This document shows positions 28,901-37,895 of a stretch of DNA of 64,000 bases, one piece after another. The stretch is from positions 65,279,674 through 65,343,673 of the forward strand of contig NC_092350.1 of the NCBI RefSeq assembly GCF_963676685.1, in the 5' to 3' direction. How positions within the stretch are numbered: the stretch's first letter is position 1; each line of letters opens with the position of its first letter. Source of the stretch: Mytilus edulis (lineage: Eukaryota; Mollusca; Bivalvia; Mytilida; Mytilidae). Both the position numbers and the translations under genes were made by a program. The notes beneath the pieces are model-generated. The model did not search any database and was not told where the DNA came from. It worked only from the letters and a program-made list of their open reading frames with translations.

Positions 28901-31900
28901 AGTTGATAAAGATGTCACAGATAAGGATGGTGTAAGTCCGTTAAAGGCTGCATGTCAAGGGCTGTACCTAGAAATTGTTGATTTATTGATAAAAGCTGGA
29001 GCCAATATCGATATTGCTGACCTGAATGGCTACACACCGCTCATAAGTGCTTGCGAAACACAAAACCATGAACTTGTTGAACTGCTCATCCGTAATAAAG
29101 CAAACATAAATAAATCTACACCAGATGGATGGAATCCTTATCTCATCGCCATAAAAAACCATGATGACGAAATTGCAAATCTTCTAATTAAGAAGGGAGC
29201 AGACAAAAGCAAGGCATCTTTAGCAAAAGCGTGCGAAATCGGACATCTTCCTATAATTCAGTTTTTACTAGACCAAGATTGTAGTATCGAATCAAAAGAA
29301 ATAGGGGTCATAAATCCATTAAAAATGGTGATTGAAAAACGACAGTTTGTTGTTTTAGATTTATTCATAAAGAAGGGAAGAACATTTGACCATTCCTTGT
29401 TAAAGGATCTCATTGACGAGTTCGATGAAGAAGGTTTATCTGCTCTGGCTAAAGCCTGTAGAGATGCAAATACGGAAACATTGATATATCTACTCGAGCA
29501 CGGGGCTGATATTTTTCAACCAGACAAAAGGGGAATTTCTCCTTTGATATATGCATGTTTAAACGGAAACAAACACAATGTTGATCTACTCCTAGAAAAA
29601 CTAGAAAAAGTCGTTGACGAGAATAGCAAAATAGTCCTTGACTCTTGCAGGAGTTATCTTAACAAAGCGGACAATGATGGATATACACCTTTAACAGCAG
29701 CCACAAGCCGAGGACACGTGCCATTAATAGAGTTGCTCATATTAAACGGAACAGACGTGGACAAATTAGATGACTGTGGTAAAGCACCAATTATGTATGC
29801 TTGTGAAAATGGGGACTTGCACACAGTAAAATCTTTAGTTTCAAATGGAGCCAGTATTACTATTATTTCTGATAATTCATGTTCACCTTTGACATTGGCA
29901 AAACAAGCAAACGCATGGCAAATTGTAGATTATTTTATAGAAATGGGAATTAGATTAAACCATGAAGATCTACTAAGTATCATTACTACTGAATCCGGTA
30001 ATGAACAGAGAGGCGGGAATGATTTTTTTACAATGGCTTGTAAAAATGGATACAAAGCTTTGGTTGAATTAATCATTGATGAAAAACAAGCTGATTTAAA
30101 TTCTCCTGTTTGCGAAGGTTTAACTCCTTTGATGTATGCCTGTAAGATGAACCAGACGAAAATAGTAGAGGTCATTGTTAAAAAGGGTATTGACATAGAT
30201 TCAGAATCATCGGAAGGAAAAACGGCTTTAATGTTTGTATGTGGTGAAGGCTATACAGATATTGCTGAAATCTTATTAAAAAACCATGCTACTGTAAACA
30301 AGTGTGACAACACTGGACTTACTTCTCTTATGATTGCTTGTGAAAAAGGTTCACTATCATGCGTAAAGCTTTTGACGAAATACGGGGCTGATATGGACAT
30401 CAAATCCAGTGAATTATCTGGCTTTATGATTGCCTGTTACACTGAAAATTATGAAATAGTAGATTACCTTGTTAGTCAAAAATCGTATAAACCTTTAAAA
30501 TACGATGTCCGAACATTACTAGATCGTACACATGGGAAAGAACTGATACAAAGTGTCTGTAAGGGTGGCTATGAATCATTATTTAACATTTTAATTGAAA
30601 GTGAAGATAAAATCGATGCAGCTGATGGTGATGGCAATAGTCTGCTCCTGCTAGCAAGTCAAGGTGGACATGATGGCATCATCGAGAACCTGGTGACAAG
30701 AGGGGCAAATATAAATCACAGAAACCTAATTGGACAGACTGCCCTTAGAACGGCATGCAATGGGGGTCTTGTTAGATCTGTAAAAATCCTATTAAAGAAT
30801 GATGCAATTCCAAATGAAACTGATGCAGAAGGTAGAACTTCATTAATGATTGTTAGTCAAGGTGGTTGTCTAGATGTGGTGAAAACATTAATACAGCATG
30901 GCGCCGACATCGATTTGGGTGATAGGAAAGGCACAACAGCTCTTATGCTTGCCGCAAAACTTGGACAATATGATACTGCAGAATATTTGGTTTCCAAAGG
31001 TGCAGACATCAGTAAGTGTGACAACAAAGGCTTGAACTCCTTAATGGCAGCATGTCAAAACGGTCATATTGAGATAGTCCATTTGATTGCCAAAACGAAA
31101 ATGGACATAAACTCCAGCGACAATGACGGATTTACAGCTCTTAGATTTGCTTGTGATGGGGGTCATAACGACATTGCCGATTTTCTCATTCAAAATAAAG
31201 CGGAAGTAGATAAAGCTGACCACAGATGCTGGACCCCGTTGAAATCATCGTGTTTCAATGGGACATTTGCAACTTTCAAATTGTTGTTGGAAAATAATGC
31301 AGATGTGAATAAACAAGACAACGATGGCTGGACTCCTCTTATGTCTGCTTGTCAACATGGACATGATAATATCGCTGAACTACTCCTAAACTGGAAAGCA
31401 GGTATTGATATGACAGAGGTGGATGGTTGGACAGCTTTACGAATCGCATGCATTTATGGACAGGCATCAACTGTGAAGTTTTTAGTGTCGAAGGGGGCAA
31501 ACGTTAATCAAGTTGACAAACAAGGGTGGAGTCCCCTGAAAGGCGCATGTGTCGGTGATCTTAAAAACAAATTGAATTCTTGTTTAAAATTTGGAAATAT
31601 TATAGGACTTCCAAAAGAGTGTGAGACCGAATCATCATTTGATTCAACTACGAGTAAGAAATACGAGGAGATAGTTACGTGTTTGATTCAAAATAGTGCC
31701 GATGTCAATTTAGTAGATACAGATGGATGGACATGCCTAATGTCAGCTTGTCAAAGTGGCCATATTGATATTGTCAATCTTTTAATCAGCAACATTATCG
31801 ATATTGACAAAGCTAATAGTAAAGGAAAAACAGCATTTAGTATCGCTTGCAGTATGGGTCATACAAGGGTTGCAGAACTACTTTTGAATCGTGATGCCGA

Positions 31901-32414
31901 TATCAATAAAGCGGACAGTGATGGTTGGACACCTTTGAAAATTGCCTGTCGAGCTGGACACAAAGATACAGTTAAAACGTTACTTCGTAACAGAGCAAAT
32001 GTAAACATTGAAGACAAAGATGGGTGGACTCCTCTGATGTCTGCCTGTGCACACGGAAATAGAGAGATCGTGCAGTGTCTTCTAGAAAACAAAGCTGATG
32101 TGGAATATACAGCGCATGATGGTTCTACAACTCCAATGATTATTGCTAAAGCAATGGGGCAAAGGCGTATAGAAAAATTGCTTAGAAAATCATTGGAAGG
32201 CTCAATTGGTGATGATGAGGACGATAATCAGGAAAATGACAAAGACAACGAAGAATCTGGCAAGAGGTTGGGACAAATAAAATTGACAATCCGGAAATCT
32301 TCTTCTAACGACATTGATGAAGATGACGATGATGAAAGTAACAATTTACTGTCTGGTTTATTAGCGTCGATGTTAGAAAACGATGATTTTAATCCAGGTT
32401 GTCCTGTTTCATAG
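7815..32414 (+). CDS. Receptor-like FN3-HEPN-STAND-ankyrin protein, multi-exon, 5' incomplete
   Basis: Fifteen exons can be chained with GT-AG borders and matching phases, giving 3,301 codons and a stop. Approximate domain order in that product: Cys-rich ectodomain 1-205; single transmembrane helix 211-236; five fibronectin III domains 241-755; DZIP3-like HEPN 756-967; STAND-type NTPase from about 990; about 55 ankyrin repeats 1335-3230; acidic low-complexity tail to the end. Most internal exons are phase 1-1, as in shuffled extracellular modules. Bivalves are known to carry large families of HEPN/STAND/ankyrin proteins linked to innate immunity; a signalling or pathogen-sensing scaffold at the plasma membrane is my inference. 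The HEPN RNase motif and the Walker A loop both look degraded. The signal-peptide exon is not identified. The ectodomain-TM exons and the FN3-onward exons could be separate transcripts, although the phases join without a stop. Confidence 0.8.
8635..8960 (-). repeat. 3' tail of the RT-type element, reverse copy
   Basis: On the minus strand it repeats the module seen at 1330-1560 (GCGTTGTCAG..., CTTTTTCGGTTTTAGCCATGG, GGATCCTGCTC). It lies in the first large intron of the plus-strand gene. The open frame here is a by-product of the repeat. Confidence 0.65.
9185..9235 (-). repeat. Fragment of hammerhead-type repeat
   Basis: On the minus strand the segment reads GTCGACGAAACGCGCGTG, the 3' half of the hammerhead core seen at 2.05 kb. 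The CTGATGAG box is missing. A (TA)n run lies just upstream at about 9090-9110. Confidence 0.4.
9968..10270 (+). CDS. Exon b: Cys-rich ectodomain, part 2
   Basis: Acceptor TTTTCAG, donor G|GTAGAT, phase 1-1, 101 codons. The spacing of the many cysteines (CxFKKSQC, DRSCRCDY, CYC, DCSCYKKYC) and the 'RYQPFRLWSNVSGQC' context resemble TNF-receptor-like cysteine-rich modules, but I would not assign the family firmly. Sequons NVS and NGT support an extracellular position. Confidence 0.8.
11200..11272 (+). CDS. Exon c: end of Cys-rich region
   Basis: Acceptor TTTTTAG, donor G|GTATAA, in-phase 1, out-phase 2. It encodes an acidic segment continuing the pattern 'DYDCEQEDD...YRCP'. A second possible donor 24 nt upstream keeps the same phase, so short and long forms are possible. 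Confidence 0.65.
12152..12213 (+). CDS. Exon d: juxtamembrane linker
   Basis: Acceptor TATTTAG, consensus donor G|GTAAGT, in-phase 2, out-phase 1, about 21 residues. The alternative frame (YQLTV...CGKSCG) looks attractive because of its cysteines, but it does not fit the phases of the exons on either side, so I chose the phase-consistent frame. Confidence 0.55.
12630..12860 (+). repeat. Second hammerhead-type retroelement repeat
   Basis: This is a diverged copy of the 1.7-2.1 kb unit: it shares 'ATGCTCTTCAACTTTGTACT', then CTGATGAG at about 12781-12788, a stem II, AAAAC in place of GAAAC, GCGTC followed by TGGC, and 'AATCCTGGTACCTTTGATAA'. The cleavage triplet is kept but a core guanosine is mutated. 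It lies in the intron between exons d and e. Confidence 0.65.
13205..13270 (+). repeat. SINE/MITE head fragment
   Basis: It contains 'AGATATAGGAAGATGTGGTG' and 'CAATGAGACAACTCTCCATC', the head of a short interspersed family present at least nine times in this window. Confidence 0.6.
13742..13807 (+). CDS. Exon e: first part of transmembrane helix
   Basis: Acceptor TTTTCAG, donor G|GTATGT, phase 1-1. It encodes a hydrophobic run (FIAFLVTAVCTLLIVV) that continues into the next exon to form the only strong transmembrane helix in the protein. Confidence 0.75.
14709..14741 (+). CDS. Exon f: end of transmembrane helix
   Basis: A 33-nt micro-exon, phase 1-1, between TTTTTAG and G|GTAAGT. It encodes GLLVFVCYKGQ, completing the membrane segment with a basic residue on the cytoplasmic side. 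Skipping it would shorten the helix without shifting the frame. Confidence 0.65.
15245..15568 (+). CDS. Exon g: fibronectin type III domain 1
   Basis: Phase 1-1, 108 residues. Visible FN3 features are the N-terminal proline (KPLAPNDI), the B-strand tryptophan (ITVTWSHP), a C-strand 'FKIKW' and the late tyrosine (AEYKITVTAC). It is the most divergent of the five FN3 exons. Confidence 0.8.
16031..16318 (+). CDS. Exon h: fibronectin type III domain 2
   Basis: Phase 1-1, 96 residues, bounded by GCAG and G|GTAAAT. It shows the FN3 pattern PQDL, the strand-B tryptophan in 'GINLSWEPP', and 'SQTYSFAI' near the end. It carries five cysteines, more than usual for FN3. Confidence 0.88.
16751..17038 (+). 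CDS. Exon i: fibronectin type III domain 3
   Basis: Same length (288 nt) and phase as the preceding exon and clearly similar to it (GINLTWDHP, SQTYSFAI, ending CTAKG), so the two arose by tandem exon duplication. Sequons NLT, NFS and NCT are present. Confidence 0.88.
17567..17884 (+). CDS. Exon j: fibronectin type III domain 4
   Basis: Phase 1-1, 106 residues. It shows PPKDL, 'GIYLTWSVP' and 'STSYSIRM'. It lacks most of the cysteines of domains 2 and 3 and ends with a longer hydrophilic C-terminal strand region. Confidence 0.85.
18105..18240 (+). repeat. Mussel SINE/MITE copy
   Basis: 'AAAGATGTGGTTTGATTGCC', 'CAATGAGACAACTC', 'AACTATAGGTCATCGTACGG' and 'GAGCAAAGCCCATAC' are in the same order as in the copy at 59.85 kb. 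It lies in the intron between FN3 domains 4 and 5. Confidence 0.65.
18620..19480. other. Intronic sequence, probably old repeats
   Basis: I see no coding potential. Stretches such as 'TTATGCCCCTTTG...' and 'GGGGCATAACCCTGTTAA' (partly inverted relative to each other) and several GGTCAAAGGTCAA-like runs suggest a degraded interspersed repeat, but I could not define its ends. Confidence 0.35.
19574..19900 (+). CDS. Exon k: fibronectin type III domain 5
   Basis: Phase 1-1, 109 residues, with PLQPIDV, the strand-B tryptophan in 'GIMVSWTSP' and 'NTEYSFTI'. This is the last FN3 module before the HEPN region. Confidence 0.85.
20236..20442 (+). CDS. Exon l: linker and start of HEPN domain
   Basis: Phase 1-1, 69 residues. 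It encodes a charged helix (IKEEKKNFLRLEKLFHMANSA) followed by the region that precedes the DZIP3-like HEPN core. Confidence 0.75.
21020..21863. mobile_element. TA-flanked inverted-repeat element, non-autonomous
   Basis: Imperfect 40-bp terminal inverted repeats starting CTGTGGATTCATTT, with the motif ATTTTCGTGG, face each other at both ends, each flanked by TA (21018-21019 and 21864-21865). Copies of 'AATTCGTGG' occur inside both subterminal regions. There is no transposase coding capacity. The TA target suggests a Tc1/mariner-type mobiliser; this is an inference. It lies in the HEPN intron. Confidence 0.65.
21892..22834. mobile_element. hAT-like non-autonomous transposon
   Basis: 12-bp perfect terminal inverted repeats (TAGTGTTGTCAA at 21892, TTGACAACACTA ending 22834) are flanked by a perfect 8-bp duplication GTTATTAT (21884-21891 and 22835-22842). 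8-bp duplications are the hallmark of hAT elements. Each end carries subterminal tandem CCGGTTAACCGGTTAACC motifs in opposite orientation. The 943-bp body contains no obvious transposase. It sits 26 bp after the preceding inverted-repeat element. Confidence 0.8.
23397..23635 (+). CDS. Exon m: DZIP3-like HEPN core
   Basis: In-phase 1, out-phase 0, 80 residues. 'DYDLILLLRFW' and 'SIQADLSRIYLTRKRYQNSS...FDEEWKYLCM' fit the helices of DZIP3-like HEPN domains, where the family normally has an R-N-x(3-4)-H RNase motif. Here the asparagine and histidine positions are occupied by other residues, so catalysis is doubtful. Confidence 0.75.
24830..25019 (+). CDS. Exon n: last HEPN helix and linker
   Basis: In-phase 0, out-phase 1, 63 residues. 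It begins with AVVRLGG, a segment commonly found after the HEPN core in this family, then a charged helix and an SEPHECSCQ linker leading to the STAND domain. Confidence 0.75.
25060..25362 (+). repeat. Compound AGAC / ACAA microsatellite
   Basis: About 300 bp of imperfect (AGAC)n, (AC)n, (GACA)n and (AAAC)n runs in the 391-bp intron just before the STAND-ankyrin exon. It generates spurious long open frames on both strands (Thr-Asp-Arg-Gln on plus, Cys-Leu-Ser-Val on minus). Confidence 0.9.
25411..32414 (+). CDS. Exon o: STAND-type NTPase and about 55 ankyrin repeats
   Basis: A single uninterrupted 7,004-nt terminal exon (acceptor TTTACAG, in-phase 1) ending in TAG. Residues 1-110 resemble the novel STAND NTPase 3 group: a core strand 'CLTLVGT' where Walker A should be (but ENEEVN instead of GxGKT/S), and a Walker B-like 'QLFVLEDACG' at 84-93. 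A helical region follows, and from about residue 371 there are roughly 55 ankyrin repeats of 33 residues. Many carry a tryptophan (DGWTPLMSACQ.GH). A few mid-array repeats are eroded, and about 60 residues interrupt the array near 31565-31680. The last 70 residues are Asp/Glu-rich. Ankyrin arrays bind proteins; no ligand can be inferred. Confidence 0.9.
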
Positions 32415-33010
32415 TCGCTTAATACAAAGCTTAAAGTAACTGGTTTAATCATTAATGTACCACAAACTGACTTGATTGTTTTACCAACTATTATCATGTA
32501 CACTTTTTAATATATGTATACTTGTAATTTCAGAAATTTTTATGAGGTTTTTAAATTATCAATGTTAGACTTGTTCAACTAACGCATATATATTAAGGAT
32601 GAATGTGTACGTAAACATTATGGTTATGACTTTTGAGTAGAAGTCTTTTGGGGGGGGGAGGGAATGAGGAAAGCGTATTTTCGTATTTTTTCGAATTCTG
32701 CATGTAAGAGATTATCTATATTTTTATAAATAACTGTAATCCCTGGTTCACATATATCCACGAAATTCACATAAAATTAGTAGAAATTCTAGAATCAACT
32801 TTTTTCTAAACCTTATTATAGGTTGATATGAATGTAAATAATTAATTGTTAAAGCAAAAATCATATGGTTATGTACTTTTTTTTCCGTTGCTATGACCAT
32901 TTGAAATTTTATCAATTTTTAACGCATTTTTAGGCTATTATCATGACAAATAGCAGTTCCACAATATTACCCTTTTTATACTTTCAAAAGATATAAGGTG
33001 GACCAATCTG

Positions 33011-33016
33011 AATAAA
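33011..33016 (+). terminator. Candidate polyadenylation signal of the receptor-STAND gene
   Basis: This AATAAA hexamer lies about 600 nt after the stop codon. Other weak signals are possible, and there is no transcript evidence. Confidence 0.25.
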
Positions 33017-35708
33017 TCTAATTTTAAAAAACTATAGATAGGTGTTAATATAACAAAGTTTTATCATAGTTTGTTGCTTTTTCGTGTAAAAATTTAGCTT
33101 GCTTTCAATTTCGTAAATTTGTGTTGGTTTCTCCTTTTTTTAGAACAAACATCATATTATTTCTACTTCTTTGATATAAATGATTGAAAATACATATTAT
33201 CCAAGAAATTTGAAAAGAAAAAAATTGGAATTAGATGTTCATGTATTTGGTCAAGTCAATTCTTGTGCCCCTCATCTATTTTCTCAACATTTTGGCTAAT
33301 AAAACTGACTTGATCATGTTGACTGAATTATTTTTTTTATTACTACACAATCTTTTTACAGAGTTAAGTTTGGAAATAATAACTTTTAAATTCATTGATA
33401 GCTTCCACTTGTTTCAAACGTTTTCAAAATAATTCAAGAACGTGATTTCAATGAGACTGAAACGTCAGAAGAATACATCCTTAAAATGACTCATGCATAA
33501 CATTAACATATGTTTGTAAATATAAACATGCACCTGCATTAACATCGAAACTTAACGAAAGCCTTGAACATAAAGTCGTACAACCCACTCTTGTCATTTT
33601 GTTTTAAAAATTAACGCATACGATCGTGCACTACTATTCCAATATCAGGTATGGGAGGAATGACTTCATTTTTAATCCTTTTTTTTTTACTTTTTTGGTG
33701 AAAAAGACTGTATCGTGTTTTCGTTTAATGCAAATTGTCAAAATATTTTATCACAATGAAAATGTTCAAGTGCATTTTCATTTATACAATCATGTTTATG
33801 TCATATTCTTTGAATAGATTATTGGTGTAATTCCCTTTGTCATATCATATAAAAATAACTCACTAATACTAAAGAAATATTACCTATATAGAGAATGTGA
33901 AATTCAAGAGGCAAACAATCAAACAGTTATGTTTATGGGATGAATTTACGAGGTACTCTTGGATGACAATGATACATTATGGGCCGTCCTGTGTATTTGT
34001 ATTTGAATAATAACGTGAAGATACAAATTAATAAACTTTTGGTTATGAATATTTTAACGATGATTATTCGAATATTCGCTCAATTATAAATCACCTAGTC
34101 ATGCTAGTTATTAAAACAATTAACGATTTTTGCTTATTTTTGAAAATAAACTAAAGACTTACAAACCTTTGCCGTGTTATGTTTTAGAAAGAAAAAAAAA
34201 GAAAAAAAGAAGAAAAAAAGGGGGGTAGTTTTATAATGAATTGGTGCCTGTCAATTTAGTCTAAGATGTAAAATAAAGAACCCAAATGAGTTAAAGAATT
34301 CTCAGATAGGTAATACAGTAAATACATCTCGATACGAACTGCGTGTCTATAGTGGTGCTTGATCGAATATGTCGGTTTTTTTAACAACATGATACGGGTC
34401 GGTTGTACAATGAATACATCAAACCGTCGGGTCCTCGATTGTCTTTTGTTTCTATCGAAGGGGAAAGTTGTGTAGTATGTTCAGTTATTGTTATCTGGGT
34501 CTATCAATTCGCCGTTTCAGAAAATAATTCATTCTAAGTAATATTTTCAAAAGCGTAAACTAAAATGTTGTGATAAGTTTGAAACGTTCTATACAATATA
34601 AATTCAACCAATGACGTGACGTTATTTTCATTTTGGTTTACGAACAATGAGATTTCTCAGAGTCCTTTATATTCTGAAATAGCGACCGAATTGTAAAATG
34701 AATAAGTATGATCTATTTAATTTGATAACATCGGAAGGCAAAGTGAAACGTTGTATAGATATTTAGATAAACATTGACAATGGTAATCTTATTATTTAGA
34801 AAATTTCTACTTTTTGTAGTTGTATATAGTTTTATAACAAGATACATGTTTGCATTAACAAATCTTATTAATGGTATGTAGTACATGTAGTTCACGGATG
34901 TAAAGAAAAAGGCAATTTGAAAGAAAACAAAATTTAATGATTATTTGTATTGTATTATTGGTATCTTGGAAAAAGGAAGAGAAGGTTAAACAAGTTTCAT
35001 AGAAATATTAAAAACATCATATTTGTGCATATTAAATATTTTATGATATAAAATAATATTTTGTAAGTTTGTCAATAACCAGAATTAAATTTATTAAATA
35101 CTTATATTGTAATTATTTGATATTTGTCGTGTCATGTTTATGTTAATGTTTTTCCTATCTATCATTAGCACCAAATGTAGCGCATCCGGGATGCTCGAGG
35201 TGGGAGAATGACTCAGATTAGCTAAAAGAATAAGCCTTTGAAGGGTGCCCTTGTTCATATATGCTACCTCTGTTTGGTGGGATTTTAAATGAATTTAATT
35301 ACACGGGAGGCCTTCTCAATGAAAATAATTCTTTTTAAGATTAAGAAAGCAACAACATTCTAACAGGAGATCGATTAGTCGAGTATCACATTGCCAGATT
35401 TCACATACAAGTACGATTAATATTGAAAATGATATCTGGATCTGCCCATGGAACACTGAAACTATCATATCTTACTGTTCTCTAACATGTCTTGTACCGT
35501 TTACGTGTGGTGTTCCGTAATTTTCAAAACTTACTATTGATATAATGTACGGAGAGGTGGTATGATTTTCATTAGACCACGATCCACCAGATACCAGAAG
35601 ACGTAAATGCTAGTAGGTGTTGGTTATCGTATGGCCTTTAACAATAGTAAATTCAGATATTTTATTTCACACTTATTGTTAATCTACCAGGCTTCTAGCT
35701 AAGAATAA

Positions 35709-35757
35709 ACTGGTTGTCCACTTAGTACAACTGATTCGTACTAAGTGGATAATCAGT
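35709..35757. other. 20-bp stem, 9-nt loop inverted repeat
   Basis: Arms 35709-35728 and 35738-35757 (core TCCACTTAGTAC / GTACTAAGTGGA) match at 18 of 20 positions in DNA. Both differences become G-U pairs in plus-strand RNA, so the RNA stem would be fully paired. The function is unknown and the stem is shorter than a typical pre-miRNA. Confidence 0.5.
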
Positions 35758-36144
35758 CACAACTATATATCAGCCTAGCTTAAAGTTTCAAATTCATTTA
35801 TCATTATTTGCTTTGATTCTAAGGGCCAAATCGTTCATGCGTGTTAAAGACAAGAACCAATTACCACTTAAATAATAACAGGTATTGCAATTGGGGTTCG
35901 GAAGGGAAGAGAACGGCAACACAATTCTTCTCCCCCGGGAAAAATATCATGGGGGAAATGGCTATAGGACAGTCCGACAGCAGTCGGAAGAATACCAAAA
36001 TGAACCATATTTACATACCCCTTTAGGTGTCAGAATTGAACGGAAAAGTCATTGAAAGAATAGTTTATACAGCATCGTTAACATTTACACAGACGCATAA
36101 TGCCTACCTGTCCAGGAGCTATTCTTGTATATTCAGAAATGTGT

Positions 36145-36150
36145 TTTATT
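36145..36150 (-). terminator. Candidate polyadenylation signal of the small receptor gene
   Basis: AATAAA on the minus strand, about 390 nt downstream of the stop codon at 36541. It is plausible but unsupported by other evidence. Confidence 0.3.
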
Positions 36151-36540
36151 ATAGCGAGATTTCCAATTAGGTAGCTTTTGCAAATTTCCAAAAAAATCGC
36201 ATTATGGATTTCAGATGATATTATTTGTAATAAGCATTCCTTCAAATCGAAAAATTTCATCTCGAATTATTATCTTTTGTTCAACATTGGCTATTATAAG
36301 CAAGTGTAAAAATTTCTGAATTTACAGTAGTTTGCATCTATCATACGCATCGCGGTTTAAGATCCTACAAAAAAATGTCAATACACTTTTGACTGATATG
36401 GACGTTCCTTTTAGTCAACTAAATTATCTGTCCTCGCAGTGATTCCTATAAATTGTGTTGGTGCACATTCTAATGCACAATATAGATCATGTGTTGTTAG
36501 GTTATTTTTCATTGATCATATTTTGTCTGTAAACCAATCA

Positions 36541-36902
36541 TTAGCAATAAGAAGCATTTGCTTCGTTCAACTCAGAAACAAATTCCAGATATGAATTTAA
36601 GCATTCTGCATCACCCAATGAAATCGTATCCTCGTAAGTTTCACTTACAACGTCCATTGTAATATTTTCAGGGTAAAAAACGAGATTGTTATTTTGATTC
36701 ATTTTGCTGACATCGATAGTTTCGTATAAAGCTTCGCCTCTAATGTGTACTTCTGGTGGATCAATATTAACTATCCGATATGCCCTGATTTGTGTATGAT
36801 TCTCAGATACTTTTCTCCATTTATAGTAAGCTAATACAACTACAAGTACGAAACAACCAACTGCTGCTGATGTATATGCTAATATATATTTTATCGACAA
36901 TT
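36541..36902 (-). CDS. Exon 8: transmembrane helix and cytoplasmic tail
   Basis: Acceptor TTTCAG, in-phase 1. Residues IKYILAYTSAAVGCFVLVVV form the membrane helix, followed by the stop-transfer KWRK. Tail motifs ALYETIDV and SETYEDTISL could be phosphotyrosine docking sites; none is a canonical ITIM or ITAM. The stop is TAA. Confidence 0.88.
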
Positions 36903-37864
36903 CTGAAATGAAATAAACAAATCCGGTAAATTATAACTGTTATCAGATTGCTGAGTATGTGTATAGACAAATAAAAAAAAAATAGTTATTGTCTGTATGA
37001 TAGAGACATCAATGGAATTGGAAAAAAGAGTTAAACTACATAATTTGAACACACAATTAAAATAAGGAAATGTGGTATGAATGTAATGAGACAACTATCC
37101 ACAGAATTTCAAATGAAGCGGTAGATGTAAGCAACTATGGGCAAGCATACTACCTTCAATGATAAAAACCCATACCGTATGTATATTGTAGTCGCCCTCG
37201 AGATAAAAAATATGAAACAGTTAAATTGAGAAAACATACGGTTTAATGACGGAATAATAAAACAATTTACGAAAAAAAATATGACAGACATAGACAAACG
37301 ACAACAAAATAACTGCATGCTTCTGATTTGGGACAGTTTATATAAAATTTTGCAAAACATGTTTGAAGGTGCTAACCCTCCCCTATAACATGGGACATTG
37401 GTGTTAAGTCACAAGATATTGGTTACTAGTATCTAAAAGTGTACGAAGAGAAGGAACTAAATCAAATCCCCACAAGTCCAGAAAATCCAAATTGAGAAAA
37501 CACCATACACAAAACACGACCGTTACACAAAAACAAATGCTGCAACACAGAAAACTAAAGATTTGGCACAAGAACATCCCCAAAAATCGAGGTGATCTCA
37601 GAAACTATGGAAGAGTCAGTAGTTCTTTCTGTAATATTTAGTGATTTGACATTAAAGGAGCAACCAACCATTTTACTTCATGGGGAGGAGGCGGTAATGG
37701 TTTTGTGTTTGACCACATGTTTTTCTTCTTCGACAAATTGGAATACAATGTATTTTATTTAAAAAAAAAACATTATCCAGCCAATCCCTCCCATTTCAAG
37801 TTAAATGGTCGTTCCCTTAATAGAAACGTTTATTTAATTCGTTGTCTAACACTTAGACATCAAC

Positions 37865-37895
<31 letters not shown>

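Larger units (their letters stand above)
32415..36540. other. Interval between convergent genes
   Basis: 4.1 kb without recognisable coding sequence. An AATAAA at 33011-33016 could end the plus-strand transcript, and TTTATT at 36145-36150 (AATAAA on minus) could end the minus-strand one; both are only candidates. A stable inverted repeat lies at 35709-35757. The rest is AT-rich and unremarkable. Confidence 0.45.

Noticed and set aside
27068..32503. Minus-strand open frames of 60-118 codons across the ankyrin exon
   Set aside because: They are antisense shadows of a repetitive coding exon with strong plus-strand protein similarity.
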